64,000 nt of DNA. Origin: Ruegeria arenilitoris. Its GTDB lineage: Bacteria; Pseudomonadota; Alphaproteobacteria; Rhodobacterales; Rhodobacteraceae. Shown here in pieces: positions 8,375 through 17,648 of the stretch; position 1 is the first letter of the stretch; the number at the start of each line of letters is the position of its first letter. The stretch is taken from the NCBI RefSeq assembly GCF_013035315.1, contig NZ_WQHP01000006.1:1-64000 (forward strand). The letters run 5' to 3'. Below the pieces are notes generated by a model, which was given only the letters and a program-made list of their open reading frames with translations, was not told where the DNA came from and made no database searches. The position numbers and the translations under genes are program-made.

Positions 8375-9217
8375 ATGGCACTTAAGTCGTACAAGCCGAC
8401 GACGCCGGGCCAGCGCGGGCTGGTGCTGATCGACCGTTCGGAGCTTTGGAAAGGACGTCCGGTCAAGTCTCTCACAGAGGGTTTGACCAAATCGGGCGGC
8501 CGGAACAACACCGGACGGATCACTTCACGCCGCCGCGGTGGTGGCGCAAAGCGTCTCTACCGGATCGTTGACTTCAAACGGAACAAATTTGATGTCGCGG
8601 CAACCGTCGAGCGGATCGAATATGACCCGAACCGGACCGCATTCATCGCACTGGTAAAATACGAAGACGGCGAGCAGGCGTATATCCTGGCTCCGCAGCG
8701 TCTAGCTGTTGGTGACAAAGTCATCGCGTCGGCAAAAGCTGACATCAAGCCGGGCAACGCAATGCCGTTCTCGGGCATGCCTATTGGTACCATCGTCCAC
8801 AACATCGAGATGAAGCCGGGTAAAGGCGGTCAGATCGCACGTGCGGCTGGTACTTACGCTCAGTTCGTTGGTCGCGATGGCGGCTACGCTCAGATCCGTC
8901 TGAGCTCGGGCGAGCTTCGCATGGTCCGTCAGGAATGCATGGCCACCGTTGGTGCCGTGTCCAACCCCGACAACTCGAACCAGAACCTCGGTAAAGCCGG
9001 TCGTATGCGCCACAAAGGCGTTCGTCCGTCGGTTCGTGGTGTTGCAATGAACCCGATCGATCACCCGCACGGTGGTGGTGAAGGTCGTACCTCGGGTGGC
9101 CGTACACCGGTTACGCCGTGGGGTAAGGACACCAAGGGTAAGCGTACCCGCAACAAGAACAAAGCGTCCCAGAAGCTGATCATCCGCTCGCGGCACGCCA
9201 AGAAGAAGGGACGTTAA
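8375..9217 (+). CDS. rplB: 50S ribosomal protein L2
   Basis: A 280-residue protein starting [20 protein letters not shown], the L2 amino terminus; an in-frame ATG 69 bases upstream is rejected for that reason. The conserved [15 protein letters not shown] loop near residue 225 contains the histidine near the peptidyl-transferase centre. The carboxy terminus is Lys-rich as expected. It heads the second ribosomal block instead of following rplW directly. Confidence 0.97.
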   Translation: MALKSYKPTTPGQRGLVLIDRSELWKGRPVKSLTEGLTKSGGRNNTGRITSRRRGGGAKRLYRIVDFKRNKFDVAATVERIEYDPNRTAFIALVKYEDGEQAYILAPQRLAVGDKVIASAKADIKPGNAMPFSGMPIGTIVHNIEMKPGKGGQIARAAGTYAQFVGRDGGYAQIRLSSGELRMVRQECMATVGAVSNPDNSNQNLGKAGRMRHKGVRPSVRGVAMNPIDHPHGGGEGRTSGGRTPVTPWGKDTKGKRTRNKNKASQKLIIRSRHAKKKGR

Positions 9218-9220
9218 TCT

Positions 9221-9499
9221 ATGTCTCGCTCTGTTTGGAAGGGTCCTTTCGTCGATGCTTACGTGCTGAAAAAAGCCGAAGCAGCGCGCGAGTCGGGCCG
9301 CAACGAAGTCATCAAAATCTGGTCGCGTCGTTCCACCATTCTGCCCCAGTTCGTGGGTCTGACCTTTGGTGTGTACAACGGCCAGAAGCACATTCCCGTC
9401 AACGTCTCGGAAGACATGATCGGTCAGAAGTTCGGTGAATACTCGCCGACCCGTACCTATTATGGCCACGCCGCAGACAAAAAAGCGAAGCGGAAGTAA
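9221..9499 (+). CDS. rpsS: 30S ribosomal protein S19
   Basis: A 92-residue protein beginning [20 protein letters not shown] with the S19 motif [16 protein letters not shown] at the carboxy end. It binds 16S rRNA in the head together with S13 and contacts the A-site finger. It starts three bases after rplB and ends three bases before rplV. Confidence 0.97.
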   Translation: MSRSVWKGPFVDAYVLKKAEAARESGRNEVIKIWSRRSTILPQFVGLTFGVYNGQKHIPVNVSEDMIGQKFGEYSPTRTYYGHAADKKAKRK

Positions 9500-9502
9500 G
9501 TC

Positions 9503-9883
9503 ATGGGCAAGGAAAAGAACCCCCGCCGCGTGGCTGAAAACGAAGCAATGGCGAAAACCCGCATGCTTCGCACCAGCCCGCAGAAACTGAACCTGGTTGC
9601 GCAAATGATCCGCGGCAAGAAAGTTGAGAAGGCTCTGACCGACCTGACTTTCTCGAACAAGCGTGTCGCGCAGGATGTCAAGAAGTGCCTGCAGTCCGCA
9701 ATCGCGAATGCCGAAAACAACCACAACCTGGACGTTGACGAGCTGATCGTCGCCGAAGCATGGGTTGGCAAGAACCTGGTCATGAAGCGCGGTCGTCCGC
9801 GTGCCCGTGGCCGTTTCGGCAAGATCATGAAGCCGTTCTCGGAGATCACCATCAAGGTGCGTCAAGTTGAGGAGCAAGCCTAA
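9503..9883 (+). CDS. rplV: 50S ribosomal protein L22
   Basis: A 126-residue protein with the L22 core: [20 protein letters not shown] near the start and [14 protein letters not shown] in the beta-hairpin that reaches into the exit tunnel. Substitutions in that hairpin give macrolide resistance in other bacteria; it looks intact here. Its stop codon overlaps the rpsC start by one base (TAATG). Confidence 0.97.
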   Translation: MGKEKNPRRVAENEAMAKTRMLRTSPQKLNLVAQMIRGKKVEKALTDLTFSNKRVAQDVKKCLQSAIANAENNHNLDVDELIVAEAWVGKNLVMKRGRPRARGRFGKIMKPFSEITIKVRQVEEQA

Positions 9884-10593
9884 TGGGTCATAAAGTAAAT
9901 CCGATCGGCATGCGCCTGCAGGTCAACCGCACCTGGGACAGCCGCTGGTACGCCGACACCAAGGACTACGGTGATCTTCTGCTGGAAGACCTCAAGATCC
10001 GTGAGTTCATCAACAAAGAGTGCAAGCAGGCCGGTGTTGCCCGTGTGATCATCGAACGTCCGCACAAAAAGTGCCGCGTTACGATCCACACTGCACGTCC
10101 CGGTGTCATCATCGGCAAGAAAGGTGCAGACATCGAAGTTCTGCGCAAAAAGCTTGCTCGTATGACCGACAGCGAACTGCACCTGAACATCGTCGAAGTG
10201 CGCAAGCCCGAGCTTGACGCGCAGCTGGTTGCCGAGTCCATCGCTCAGCAGCTGGAACGTCGTGTTTCGTTCCGTCGCGCCATGAAGCGGTCGGTTCAGA
10301 ACGCCATGCGCATGGGCGCCCTGGGTATCCGGGTGAACGTCGCTGGTCGTCTGGGCGGCGCCGAAATCGCACGGACCGAGTGGTACCGCGAAGGCCGCGT
10401 GCCTCTGCACACCCTGCGTGCCGACATCGATTACGCACATGCCGAAGCGATGACTCCTTACGGGATCATCGGGATCAAGGTCTGGATCTTCAAAGGTGAG
10501 ATCATGGAGCACGATCCGCAGGCACGTGACCGTAAAGCACAGGAACTCCAGGACGGCCCTGCACCTCGTGGTGCTGGTGGCGGTCGTCGCTAA
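9883..10593 (+). CDS. rpsC: 30S ribosomal protein S3
   Basis: A 236-residue protein starting [20 protein letters not shown], with a type II KH domain carrying [12 protein letters not shown] near residue 70 and the S3 carboxy domain. S3 lines the mRNA entry channel and contributes helicase activity. It overlaps rplV by one base and is followed by rplP after a GGAGGG ribosome-binding site. Confidence 0.97.
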   Translation: MGHKVNPIGMRLQVNRTWDSRWYADTKDYGDLLLEDLKIREFINKECKQAGVARVIIERPHKKCRVTIHTARPGVIIGKKGADIEVLRKKLARMTDSELHLNIVEVRKPELDAQLVAESIAQQLERRVSFRRAMKRSVQNAMRMGALGIRVNVAGRLGGAEIARTEWYREGRVPLHTLRADIDYAHAEAMTPYGIIGIKVWIFKGEIMEHDPQARDRKAQELQDGPAPRGAGGGRR

Positions 10594-10605
10594 GGAGGGA
10601 AAGAT

Positions 10606-11019
10606 ATGCTTCAACCAAAGCGTACTAAATTCCGCAAGATGCACAAAGGCCGGATCAAGGGTCTCGCCAAAGGCGGCTCTGATCTGAACTTTGGCACCTA
10701 CGGCCTGAAAGCTCTTGAGCCTGAGCGTGTAACTGCACGCCAGATCGAAGCTGCACGTCGTGCCATGACGCGTCACATGAAGCGTCAGGGTCGTGTCTGG
10801 ATCCGCATCTTCCCCGACACTCCGGTCACTGCAAAGCCGATCGAAGTTCGTATGGGTAAAGGTAAAGGTTCGGTCGACCGTTGGGCCTGCAAAGTCAAGC
10901 CTGGCCGCGTGATGTTCGAGATCGACGGCGTCAATGACGACATCGCCCGCGAGGCCCTGCGCCTGGCCGCGATGAAGCTGCCGATCAAGACTCGCGTCGT
11001 GGTTCGCGAAGACTGGTAA
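10606..11019 (+). CDS. rplP: 50S ribosomal protein L16
   Basis: A 137-residue protein starting [19 protein letters not shown], with the conserved arginine-rich stretch and [21 protein letters not shown]16 binds near the A site and helps mature the peptidyl-transferase centre. An arginine of L16 is hydroxylated by YcfD in E. coli; this matters only because an oxygenase-like gene lies 0.7 kb downstream. It is the last gene of the second ribosomal block. Confidence 0.97.
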   Translation: MLQPKRTKFRKMHKGRIKGLAKGGSDLNFGTYGLKALEPERVTARQIEAARRAMTRHMKRQGRVWIRIFPDTPVTAKPIEVRMGKGKGSVDRWACKVKPGRVMFEIDGVNDDIAREALRLAAMKLPIKTRVVVREDW

Positions 11020-11051
11020 GCGATCCGGGGAAACCCGATTGTTTGGTACTG

Positions 11052-11079
11052 ACCCCGCTGGGAAACTGGCGGGGTTTTT
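11052..11079 (+). terminator. Terminator after rplP
   Basis: ACCCCGC (11052-11058) pairs with GCGGGGT (11069-11075) around a ten-base loop and is followed by a T run. It closes the rplB-to-rplP block, so rpmC needs its own promoter. Confidence 0.8.
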
Positions 11080-11174
11080 CTTTTCCGGGCGCAGGGCACA
11101 GAGACGTGACTGGCAATCTGAACGGCGACATGGATATCATCGGGCCTAGCATCATCGTTTCGGGATGGCCGGTC

Positions 11175-11642
11175 ATGTCACGCTTTCTTCGCCTGTTTGC
11201 ACTTTCCTCTCTGTTGATCAGCACGGCAATGATGGCCGCGCCGACCGCGCTCGCTGCGTCGCCCGAAGTGAACCTGGGTCACTTCAACGGTCTCGCGATG
11301 AACGGCTATGACGTCATGACGTATTGGCGCGGTGGCAATCCTCAAAAAGGCGACCCAGAGATTGCGACCGATTATGACGGGACCACTTGGGTCTTTCTGA
11401 GTGATGAAAACCGGCAAGCCTTCCTGTCCGATCCTGCGAAGTTCGCGCCACAATTTGGCGGATATTGCGCCTACGCGGCCAGCCAGAACGCGCTTGCGGA
11501 TGTCGACCCGATCGCCTGGCGCATCTGGGATGACAAGCTGTACCTGAACTACAGCATTGAGGTGCGCCGGACCTGGGCAAACAAGATCGACGAGAATATC
11601 GAAAAAGCGAACGGCTACTGGCCGGATCTGTTGCAGCAATAG
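11175..11642 (+). CDS. Exported YHS-domain protein
   Basis: A 155-residue protein whose ATG at 11175 begins a typical signal peptide (MSRFLRLFALSSLL through ALAA); longer in-frame starts would disrupt it. The mature part has the YHS pattern: LAMNGYDVMTYW, an aromatic strand TTWVFLSDENR, and APQFGGYCAYA near residue 95. YHS domains are small metal-associated or sensor-like modules; similar secreted forms are common in Rhodobacterales without a proven function. It sits after the rplP terminator and is transcribed separately. Confidence 0.75.
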   Translation: MSRFLRLFALSSLLISTAMMAAPTALAASPEVNLGHFNGLAMNGYDVMTYWRGGNPQKGDPEIATDYDGTTWVFLSDENRQAFLSDPAKFAPQFGGYCAYAASQNALADVDPIAWRIWDDKLYLNYSIEVRRTWANKIDENIEKANGYWPDLLQQ

Positions 11643-11703
11643 GTCGCGACCCGGGGCGGTCATAGCCCTCGCCTGCGCGAACTGACTGGGCTATGACGGG
11701 GCC

Positions 11704-12324
11704 ATGGCACAGATTGAATCGCTCTTCGTTACCCGTCTCTATCGCGCAGCTTTGTCCGAGTTTGATCCTAAGATCGACCCGGATGAGTTGGAAAGCTCTT
11801 GCCTTGTCATCGCCGAGGATGATGAGGCCGGGCAGGAATGGTGTGAAGAGAACGGCTATCCCGGTTACACCAGCTATGCCTCACTGACCGATCTGCCATG
11901 GCGGTTCCCGATCTTCGCCGATCTGGTCAAAGCGCTGGATCAGCACGTGGCCGCCTTTGCCAAGGACCTGGAGTTCGATTTGGGCGAGGGCGAGCTGAAA
12001 CTGGAGGACCTGTGGATCAACATCCTGCCCGAGGGCGGCATGCACTCCAGCCACTTGCATCCGCACAGCGTAATCTCGGGCACGACCTATGTGGCAATGC
12101 CCGAAGGCGCGAGCGCGCTGAAACTGGAAGACCCCCGCTCAGGCCGCATGATGGCCGCCCCGACACGGTTGAAAGGTGGTCGACGCGACTTGCAGCCGTT
12201 CATCTATATGAAGCCGCAAGTTGGCGATGTCCTGCTTTGGGAAAGCTGGCTGCGCCACGAGGTGCCAATGAACATGGCCGAGGAAGAGCGGATCAGTGTC
12301 AGCTTTAACTACAAATGGGAGTAA
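11704..12324 (+). CDS. Putative 2OG-Fe(II) oxygenase (TIGR02466-like)
   Basis: A 206-residue protein resembling the TIGR02466 group of putative 2-oxoglutarate/Fe(II) oxygenases. The central stretch GGMHSSHLHPHSVISGTTYV and the distal LRHEVPMN plus RISVSFNY supply candidate iron-binding histidines and the terminal arginine strand of a double-stranded beta-helix. The exact HxD pair is less clear than in the TauD proteins. No signal peptide is visible. It lies between rplP and rpmC. Substrate is unknown; modification of a ribosomal protein is an untested possibility suggested only by location. Confidence 0.6.
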   Translation: MAQIESLFVTRLYRAALSEFDPKIDPDELESSCLVIAEDDEAGQEWCEENGYPGYTSYASLTDLPWRFPIFADLVKALDQHVAAFAKDLEFDLGEGELKLEDLWINILPEGGMHSSHLHPHSVISGTTYVAMPEGASALKLEDPRSGRMMAAPTRLKGGRRDLQPFIYMKPQVGDVLLWESWLRHEVPMNMAEEERISVSFNYKWE

Positions 12325-12343
12325 CAGCTGCCTTGCGGAGGCT

Positions 12344-12559
12344 GTGAATGCTGGCGCCCTAGTATTTTGGGGCGGCTTCCTCATACTGTTTCTTGCGACG
12401 CTCTTTCGTTCTGGCGGGAACGTTAAGGATGGTCTTCGGGCAATTCTGTGGCGTTCTAATTTGCACTTGCTGCCGAGATATGAGGGTGCAATCTGGGCCG
12501 CGATATTTGTTGCTACATTTTATGTCTCTTGGACTGCGTTAAAGGCTTGCTCGGGTTAG
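12344..12559 (+). CDS. Small two-span membrane protein
   Basis: A 71-residue reading frame from GTG with GGAG just before it. It continues upstream in frame to an ATG at 12296 inside the preceding gene, which would add 16 residues. It encodes two hydrophobic segments (ALVFWGGFLILFLATLF and AIWAAIFVATFYVSW) separated by a basic loop containing RSNLHLLPRYEG. I do not recognise the family. Strand, position after the oxygenase and hydrophobic pattern support a real gene, but the weak start leaves doubt. Confidence 0.4.
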   Translation: MNAGALVFWGGFLILFLATLFRSGGNVKDGLRAILWRSNLHLLPRYEGAIWAAIFVATFYVSWTALKACSG

Positions 12560-12649
12560 TGGAGAGCCGTGTTCAGACCGGCTTCCAAACTTTCCCTTGC
12601 CACCCACCCTTCAAACCCTTATACGGCGGCATCCTGCGATCTCCCGGCG

Positions 12650-12676
12650 TTGTCGGGCGATTCGTATGTCTATAAT
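12650..12676 (+). promoter_or_regulatory. Candidate promoter for the rpmC (spc) block
   Basis: A perfect TATAAT is at 12671-12676, with TTGTCG at 12650-12655 and a 15-base spacer. It lies 67 bases before rpmC, after a terminated upstream block, exactly where a promoter is required. The -10 box is convincing; the -35 is approximate. Confidence 0.5.
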
Positions 12677-12682
12677 TCATCC

Positions 12683-12724
12683 ACCAGGTCCAAGGTGACC
12701 CTATCAGGGGGCCTTCTGGTGTTT
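12683..12724 (+). promoter_or_regulatory. Attenuator-like hairpin before rpmC
   Basis: ACC-AGGTCC (12683-12691) can pair with GGGCCT-TCT-GGT (12709-12720) with a three-base bulge, followed by GTTTTG. It lies directly downstream of the TATAAT promoter box and upstream of the rpmC ribosome-binding site. The shape suits an attenuator or a binding site for a regulatory ribosomal protein. Confidence 0.35.
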
Positions 12725-12743
12725 TGAGCAAAGGAAAAAGGCG

Positions 12744-12950
12744 ATGAACGCCCAAGAACTGCGTGACAAGACCCCGGACCAGCTCCGCGAGGAACTGGCC
12801 AACCTGAAGAAAGAAAGCTTTAACCTGCGCTTTCAACAGGCAACCGGTCAGCTGGAAAACACTGCCGGCATCAAAGCGGCCCGCCGCAATGCTGCCCGTG
12901 TCAAAACCATTCTGAACGAAAAGGCCGCTGCTGCGGCATCCGAGGAGTAA
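12744..12950 (+). CDS. rpmC: 50S ribosomal protein L29
   Basis: A 68-residue helical protein starting [18 protein letters not shown] with the L29 motif [17 protein letters not shown]. It sits at the tunnel exit near L23. Here rpmC starts a new transcription unit instead of following rplP directly; 1.7 kb with three unrelated genes lies between. A short Ala/Glu tail extends the carboxy end. Confidence 0.96.
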   Translation: MNAQELRDKTPDQLREELANLKKESFNLRFQQATGQLENTAGIKAARRNAARVKTILNEKAAAAASEE

Positions 12951-12954
12951 TCAG

Positions 12955-13185
12955 ATGCCCAAGCGTATCCTGCAAGGCACCGTGACCAGCGACGCCAACG
13001 AACAGACCGTAACCGTTCAGGTAGAGCGCCGCTTTACACATCCGGTTCTGAAGAAAACCATCCGTAAGTCTAAGAAATACCGGGCTCACGATGAAAAGAA
13101 CGCCTTCAAGGTCGGCGACACCGTACGCATCATCGAATGCGCGCCGAAATCGAAGACGAAACGTTGGGAAGTTCTGGAAGCGTAA
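12955..13185 (+). CDS. rpsQ: 30S ribosomal protein S17
   Basis: A 76-residue OB-fold protein starting [19 protein letters not shown], with [20 protein letters not shown] in the rRNA-binding loop. It is a primary 16S binder in the small-subunit body. It starts four bases after rpmC. A 76-base gap with GGAG just ahead of the next start precedes rplN. Confidence 0.97.
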   Translation: MPKRILQGTVTSDANEQTVTVQVERRFTHPVLKKTIRKSKKYRAHDEKNAFKVGDTVRIIECAPKSKTKRWEVLEA

Positions 13186-13261
13186 GTTTCCGGGATTTTC
13201 CCATTTGTCGAAACCCTGGGGGATCTAACGAGACCAGCCCCCACAGGTCGGGAGAAACCAC

Positions 13262-13630
13262 ATGATCCAGATGCAGACCAATCTGGATGTCGCTGACAAC
13301 TCCGGCGCACGCCGAGTTCAGTGCATCAAGGTCCTGGGTGGTTCCAAGCGTAAATACGCCTCCGTTGGCGACATCATTGTCGTCTCGGTGAAGGAAGCCA
13401 TCCCGCGCGGCCGCGTAAAGAAAGGTGACGTCCGTAAGGCCGTCGTCGTACGCACCGCCAAGGAAGTCCGTCGCGAAGACGGCACCGCGATCCGTTTTGA
13501 TCGCAACGCCGCCGTCATCCTGAACAACAACAACGAGCCCGTAGGTACCCGTATCTTTGGCCCCGTTGTTCGCGAACTGCGCGGCAAGAACTTCATGAAA
13601 ATCATCTCGCTGGCTCCGGAGGTGCTGTAA
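13262..13630 (+). CDS. rplN: 50S ribosomal protein L14
   Basis: A 122-residue protein starting [19 protein letters not shown], the standard L14 opening and length. L14 lies on the subunit interface, contacts 16S rRNA, and is the site bound by the silencing factor RsfS. Two bases separate it from rplX. Confidence 0.97.
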   Translation: MIQMQTNLDVADNSGARRVQCIKVLGGSKRKYASVGDIIVVSVKEAIPRGRVKKGDVRKAVVVRTAKEVRREDGTAIRFDRNAAVILNNNNEPVGTRIFGPVVRELRGKNFMKIISLAPEVL

Positions 13631-13632
13631 TC

Positions 13633-13944
13633 ATGGCTGCTAAACTCCGCAAAGGCGACAAGGTCGTTGTGCTGGCCGGCAAGGACAAGGGCAAAGAGGG
13701 AACCATTTCCTCGGTTGACCCCAAAGCCGGTAAAGCTGTTGTCGATGGCATCAACATCGCCATCCGCCACACCCGCCAGACCCAGAACTCGCAAGGTGGT
13801 CGCCTGCCTCAGGCAAACCCGATCGAGCTGTCGAACCTGGCACTGCTGGACAAAAACGGTAAAGCAACCCGCGTTGGCTTCCGCATGGAAGGTGACAAGA
13901 AGGTCCGCTTCGCCAAGACCACAGGGGACGTGATCGATGCTTGA
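13633..13944 (+). CDS. rplX: 50S ribosomal protein L24
   Basis: A 103-residue KOW-domain protein ([19 protein letters not shown] near the start). L24 initiates 50S assembly by binding the 5' domain of 23S rRNA. Its last eight bases overlap the rplE start, indicating coupling. Confidence 0.97.
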   Translation: MAAKLRKGDKVVVLAGKDKGKEGTISSVDPKAGKAVVDGINIAIRHTRQTQNSQGGRLPQANPIELSNLALLDKNGKATRVGFRMEGDKKVRFAKTTGDVIDA

Positions 13945-14497
13945 TAACGCAACCTACACCCCGCGTCTGAAAGCTCAGTACGTTGAAACCATCCGCGCCG
14001 CTCTGAAAGAAGAGTTCGGCTACAAGAACGACATGCAGCTGCCCAAGCTGGAAAAAATCGTTCTGAACATCGGTTGTGGTGCTGAGGCCGTCAAAGACTC
14101 GAAGAAAGCAAAAGCTGCTGTCGAAGATCTGACTGCGATTGCTGGTCAACAGGCCGTTGCAACCAAGGCGAAGAAGTCGATCGCGGGTTTCCGCGTCCGT
14201 GAAGACATGCCGCTGGGCGCGAAAGTGACCCTGCGCGGTGACCGGATGTACGAATTCCTGGATCGTCTGATCACCATCGCGATGCCGCGTGTTCGTGACT
14301 TCCGCGGTGTTAAGCCGTCTTTCGATGGTCAGGGCAACTTTGCCATGGGCATGAAAGAGCACATCGTGTTCCCGGAAATCGATTTCGACAAAGTCGACGA
14401 AGTCTGGGGCCTGGATATCGTAATTGCCACCACAGCGAAAACCGACGCTGAAGCGAAGAGCCTGTTGAAAGCATTCAACATGCCGTTCAACGCGTAA
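13937..14497 (+). CDS. rplE: 50S ribosomal protein L5
   Basis: A 186-residue protein with the L5 motif [11 protein letters not shown] near residue 35 and [20 protein letters not shown] in the carboxy half. L5 is part of the central protuberance together with 5S rRNA and L18. The start overlaps the end of rplX by eight bases. Confidence 0.97.
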   Translation: MLDNATYTPRLKAQYVETIRAALKEEFGYKNDMQLPKLEKIVLNIGCGAEAVKDSKKAKAAVEDLTAIAGQQAVATKAKKSIAGFRVREDMPLGAKVTLRGDRMYEFLDRLITIAMPRVRDFRGVKPSFDGQGNFAMGMKEHIVFPEIDFDKVDEVWGLDIVIATTAKTDAEAKSLLKAFNMPFNA

Positions 14498-14516
14498 GCG
14501 CCGGGAGGATTGAGAC

Positions 14517-14822
14517 ATGGCTAAAAAAGCAATGATCGAACGCGAGAAGAAGCGCGAACGCCTGGTGGCCAAATATGCCGCAAAGCGTGCCGAGCTGAAA
14601 GAAATCGCGAATGACGAGAGCCGCCCGATGGAAGAGCGTTTCAAAGCGCGTCTGAAACTGGCGAAACTGCCGCGCAACAGCTCGGCTACACGTCTGCACA
14701 ACCGTTGTCAGCTGACCGGTCGTCCCCACGCTTACTACCGTAAGCTGAAGGTCAGCCGTATCGCGCTGCGCGAGCTGGGTTCTGCTGGTCAGATCCCCGG
14801 CATGGTGAAATCGAGCTGGTAA
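14517..14822 (+). CDS. rpsN: 30S ribosomal protein S14
   Basis: A 101-residue S14 of the long, zinc-independent type: the carboxy part [20 protein letters not shown] has only one of the cysteines of the short zinc-ribbon form. It binds 16S rRNA in the head. GGGAGG precedes the start. Because this form needs no zinc, a zinc-regulated paralogue might exist elsewhere, but none is in this window. Confidence 0.97.
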   Translation: MAKKAMIEREKKRERLVAKYAAKRAELKEIANDESRPMEERFKARLKLAKLPRNSSATRLHNRCQLTGRPHAYYRKLKVSRIALRELGSAGQIPGMVKSSW

Positions 14823-14835
14823 GGGAGACATAGAT

Positions 14836-15228
14836 ATGAATGATCCTATCGGCGATATGCTCACCCGTATCCGCAACGCGCAAATGCGCGGCAAGTCCAC
14901 CGTTTCCACACCTGCTTCCAAGCTGCGCGGTTGGGTTCTGGACGTGCTGGCGGACGAAGGTTACATCCGTGGCTATGAAAAGACGACCGGCGAAAACGGT
15001 CATCCGGCCATCGAAATCAGCCTGAAATACTACGAAGGCACCCCTGTCATTCGCGAACTGAAGCGGGTCTCGAAGCCCGGTCGCCGCGTGTACATGGGCG
15101 TCAATGACATCCCGCAGGTCCGTCAGGGTCTGGGTGTGTCGATTGTCAGCACTCCGAAAGGTGTGATGTCGGACGCAAACGCTCGCTCCAACAATGTTGG
15201 CGGCGAAGTGCTCTGCACCGTCTTCTAA
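14836..15228 (+). CDS. rpsH: 30S ribosomal protein S8
   Basis: A 130-residue protein starting [20 protein letters not shown], with [20 protein letters not shown] near the carboxy end. S8 is a primary 16S binder and in E. coli represses the spc operon by binding the rplE region of its mRNA. It has a ribosome-binding site in the 13-base gap after rpsN. Confidence 0.97.
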   Translation: MNDPIGDMLTRIRNAQMRGKSTVSTPASKLRGWVLDVLADEGYIRGYEKTTGENGHPAIEISLKYYEGTPVIRELKRVSKPGRRVYMGVNDIPQVRQGLGVSIVSTPKGVMSDANARSNNVGGEVLCTVF

Positions 15229-15239
15229 GGAGGTCTGCA

Positions 15240-15773
15240 ATGTCTCGTATTGGTAAAAAACCGGTCGAGCTGCCCAGCGGCGTTACCGCCTCTGTGTCCG
15301 GCCAGACCATCGAAGTCAAAGGTCCGAAAGGCACCCGCAGCTTCACCGCCACCGACGACGTGACGCTGTCGGTTGAAGACAACGTGGTCAAGATCGACCC
15401 CCGTGGCATGTCCAAGCGTGCCCGCCAGCAGTGGGGCATGAGCCGCACCATGGTTGCCAACCTGGTAACCGGTGTGACCACAGGCTTCAAAAAAGAGCTG
15501 GAGATCCAGGGTGTCGGTTACCGGGCTCAGATGCAGGGCAACACCCTGAAGCTGAACCTGGGTTACAGCCACGATGTTGATTTCACTGCTCCGGAAGGTG
15601 TCACCATCACCGCGCCGAAGCAGACCGAGATCGTTGTGGAAGGTATCGACCAGCAGCTGGTGGGCGAAACCGCGGCCAAAATCCGCGAGTGGCGCCGTCC
15701 CGAGCCGTACAAAGGCAAGGGCATCCGCTATAAGGGCGAGTTCATCTTCCGCAAGGAAGGCAAGAAGAAGTAA
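15240..15773 (+). CDS. rplF: 50S ribosomal protein L6
   Basis: A 177-residue protein starting [20 protein letters not shown], with the two repeated L6 domains and the carboxy signature [16 protein letters not shown]. It lies near the GTPase-associated centre. AAGGAGG ends only a few bases before the start. Confidence 0.97.
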   Translation: MSRIGKKPVELPSGVTASVSGQTIEVKGPKGTRSFTATDDVTLSVEDNVVKIDPRGMSKRARQQWGMSRTMVANLVTGVTTGFKKELEIQGVGYRAQMQGNTLKLNLGYSHDVDFTAPEGVTITAPKQTEIVVEGIDQQLVGETAAKIREWRRPEPYKGKGIRYKGEFIFRKEGKKK

Positions 15774-15784
15774 GGACGCAAACA

Positions 15785-16144
15785 ATGGCAAACAGCAAAA
15801 GAACCCTGTTTCTGAAGCGCCGCCTGCGCGTTCGGAACAAACTTCGCAAAGTCAACGCCGGCCGTGTACGCTTGTCGGTTCACCGTTCGAACAAGAACAT
15901 CAGCGTTCAGCTGATCGACGACGTTCGTGGCGTGACCCTGGCTTCGGCCTCGACCCTGGAAAAAGATCTGGGTGTTGTTGGCAAGAACAACGTCGAAGCG
16001 GCCACCAAAGTGGGCGCGGCCATCGCCGAGCGTGCCAAGAAGGCAGGCGTCGAAGAGGCCTATTTCGATCGTGGTGGCTTCCTGTTCCACGGCAAGGTGA
16101 AGGCAGTTGCCGACGCCGCGCGTGAAGGTGGTCTGAAGATCTAA
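15785..16144 (+). CDS. rplR: 50S ribosomal protein L18
   Basis: A 119-residue protein with the L18 pattern [20 protein letters not shown] at the amino end and [20 protein letters not shown] at the carboxy end. It binds 5S rRNA. It is followed by a 116-base gap with two hairpins before rpsE. Confidence 0.97.
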   Translation: MANSKRTLFLKRRLRVRNKLRKVNAGRVRLSVHRSNKNISVQLIDDVRGVTLASASTLEKDLGVVGKNNVEAATKVGAAIAERAKKAGVEEAYFDRGGFLFHGKVKAVADAAREGGLKI

Positions 16145-16151
16145 GACTTGC

Positions 16152-16206
16152 GGGCGGGTTTCGATCCGCCCCGATGATCCGGGAGCCCTGACGTCAGTCG
16201 GGGCTC
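16152..16206 (+). promoter_or_regulatory. Two hairpins between rplR and rpsE
   Basis: GGGCGG (about 16152) can pair with CCGCCC (about 16166), and GAGCCC (16183-16188) with GGGCTC (16201-16206). Neither is followed by a T run, so they are not obvious terminators. The 116-base gap is long for a spc operon junction and may be a processing or regulatory site. Confidence 0.3.
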
Positions 16207-16260
16207 ACTTGGATTGAACTAAACGGCGCCGTAAGCGCCACATGAGAAAAGGGATGCCAA

Positions 16261-16827
16261 ATGGCAGAACGTGAAAACCGTCGGGGCCGTGGCCGCGACC
16301 GTGAAGAAGCACCGGAATTTGCAGATCGTCTGGTCGCAATCAACCGCGTGTCGAAAACCGTAAAAGGTGGTAAGCGCTTTGGCTTCGCCGCTCTGGTGGT
16401 TGTCGGCGATCAGAAAGGCCGCGTCGGCTTTGGCAAAGGTAAAGCGAAAGAAGTACCTGAGGCCATCCGTAAGGCGACTGAACAAGCCAAGCGTCAGATG
16501 ATCCGCGTGCAACTGCGCGAAGGTCGTACCCTGCACCACGACATCGAGGGCCGTCACGGCGCCGGTAAAGTGGTTATGCGCACCGCACCTGAAGGTACTG
16601 GTATCATCGCCGGTGGTCCGATGCGTGCTGTGTTCGAAATGCTGGGCGTCAAGGACGTTGTTTCCAAGTCGCTGGGCTCGCAGAACCCGTACAACATGAT
16701 CCGCGCCACCATCAACGGCCTGCAGAAAGAGCAGAGCCCGCGTTCGGTTGCCGCACGTCGTGGCAAAAAGGTTGCCGACATCCTGCCCAAGCGGGACGAA
16801 GCACCGGCTACTGAAGCCGAAGCGTAA
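16261..16827 (+). CDS. rpsE: 30S ribosomal protein S5
   Basis: A 188-residue protein with a charged amino-terminal extension ([20 protein letters not shown]) before the conserved core [17 protein letters not shown] and [21 protein letters not shown]5 shapes the mRNA entry site and decoding fidelity. It is followed after 12 bases by rpmD. Confidence 0.97.
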   Translation: MAERENRRGRGRDREEAPEFADRLVAINRVSKTVKGGKRFGFAALVVVGDQKGRVGFGKGKAKEVPEAIRKATEQAKRQMIRVQLREGRTLHHDIEGRHGAGKVVMRTAPEGTGIIAGGPMRAVFEMLGVKDVVSKSLGSQNPYNMIRATINGLQKEQSPRSVAARRGKKVADILPKRDEAPATEAEA

Positions 16828-16839
16828 GGAGAGCGACCC

Positions 16840-17028
16840 ATGGCAAAAACCATCGTCGTCAAGCAGATCGGTTCCCCGATCCGCCGCCCCGCCGAACAGC
16901 GCGCAACCCTGATCGGCCTGGGCCTGAACAAGATGCACAAAACCCGTGAACTGGAAGACACTCCTTCGGTCCGCGGCATGATCCGCAAGATTCCGCATCT
17001 GGTAGAGATCGTCGAAGAGCGCGGCTAA
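16840..17028 (+). CDS. rpmD: 50S ribosomal protein L30
   Basis: A 62-residue protein of typical L30 length with [20 protein letters not shown] and a [16 protein letters not shown] carboxy end. It is the last gene before a strong terminator; rplO, which normally follows, lies 2 kb away. Confidence 0.96.
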   Translation: MAKTIVVKQIGSPIRRPAEQRATLIGLGLNKMHKTRELEDTPSVRGMIRKIPHLVEIVEERG

Positions 17029-17052
17029 TCGCGACCCCTTCGAAGACTTAGA

Positions 17053-17081
17053 AAAGGCCTCCGTTTCGGGGGCCTTTTTTT
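17053..17081 (+). terminator. Terminator after rpmD
   Basis: AAAGGCCTCCG pairs with CGGGGGCCTTT (11 pairs, one G-U) around TTT and continues into a T run. It separates rpsE-rpmD from the secreted-protein gene. Its core is nearly the same as the rplW terminator at 4351-4378. Confidence 0.88.
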
Positions 17082-17095
17082 GATGGATGTTTATC

Positions 17096-17479
17096 ATGAA
17101 GATTTTGATTTCAGCGCTTTGCGGCGTGTTTGTCGGTTTCACAGCTCAGGCCGCGTGCCCTGCTAAGGCTCCTAAATTGTCCAAGAGCTTCTTTTCGGAC
17201 GGGGACCAGAAGGTGAATGCGGCATGGCTACAGAAAAATCTTGCTGGTCGCAAAGCAGTGTACCCCGGAAACGAGGTTGAAACCTACGCAGCGGATGGAT
17301 CGTATTCCTACAAGGCCAATGGACAAACCTGGAGCGCTGGGTCCTACAAGTTTTATGACAATGGAATGCGGTGCATCGGCTATACGAAGCCTCGGTTCGA
17401 TCTTTATGTTGTGAACGATGGAAAACTGGTTCTGGTGAACGAGGGTAAAGGCCGTTACGTCGGCCAAATCAGAAACTAG
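17096..17479 (+). CDS. Small secreted protein of unknown function
   Basis: A 127-residue protein. The ATG at 17096 begins a short signal peptide (MKILISALCGVFVGFTAQA); an ATG nine bases earlier is also possible and itself lies only six bases after the rpmD terminator. The mature part is small and rich in Gly, Tyr and Asn, with three cysteines (two visible in AACPAK and GMRCIG). It looks like a compact beta-rich periplasmic domain. I do not recognise a family. Confidence 0.6.
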   Translation: MKILISALCGVFVGFTAQAACPAKAPKLSKSFFSDGDQKVNAAWLQKNLAGRKAVYPGNEVETYAADGSYSYKANGQTWSAGSYKFYDNGMRCIGYTKPRFDLYVVNDGKLVLVNEGKGRYVGQIRN

Positions 17480-17648
17480 GCCATCAGACCTTTTGTGTTT
17501 CGCACAAGCCCTTGCATTTTTCGCATAGCGGCTAGACCAAAACTTCCGTTGTTAGCGATAGCGGTCCTGCCTATCTCACGCCTGTCCAACCAAGGAACAA
17601 ACAAGTGACATCGGGGAATACGCCCCGACATTCGAAAGGAACTGAGAC

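Noticed and set aside
8702..9877. 391-residue minus-strand frame
   Set aside because: Antisense to rplB, rpsS and rplV, which are certain; it is a shadow.
13751..14701. 316-residue minus-strand frame
   Set aside because: Antisense to rplX, rplE and rpsN; no motif.
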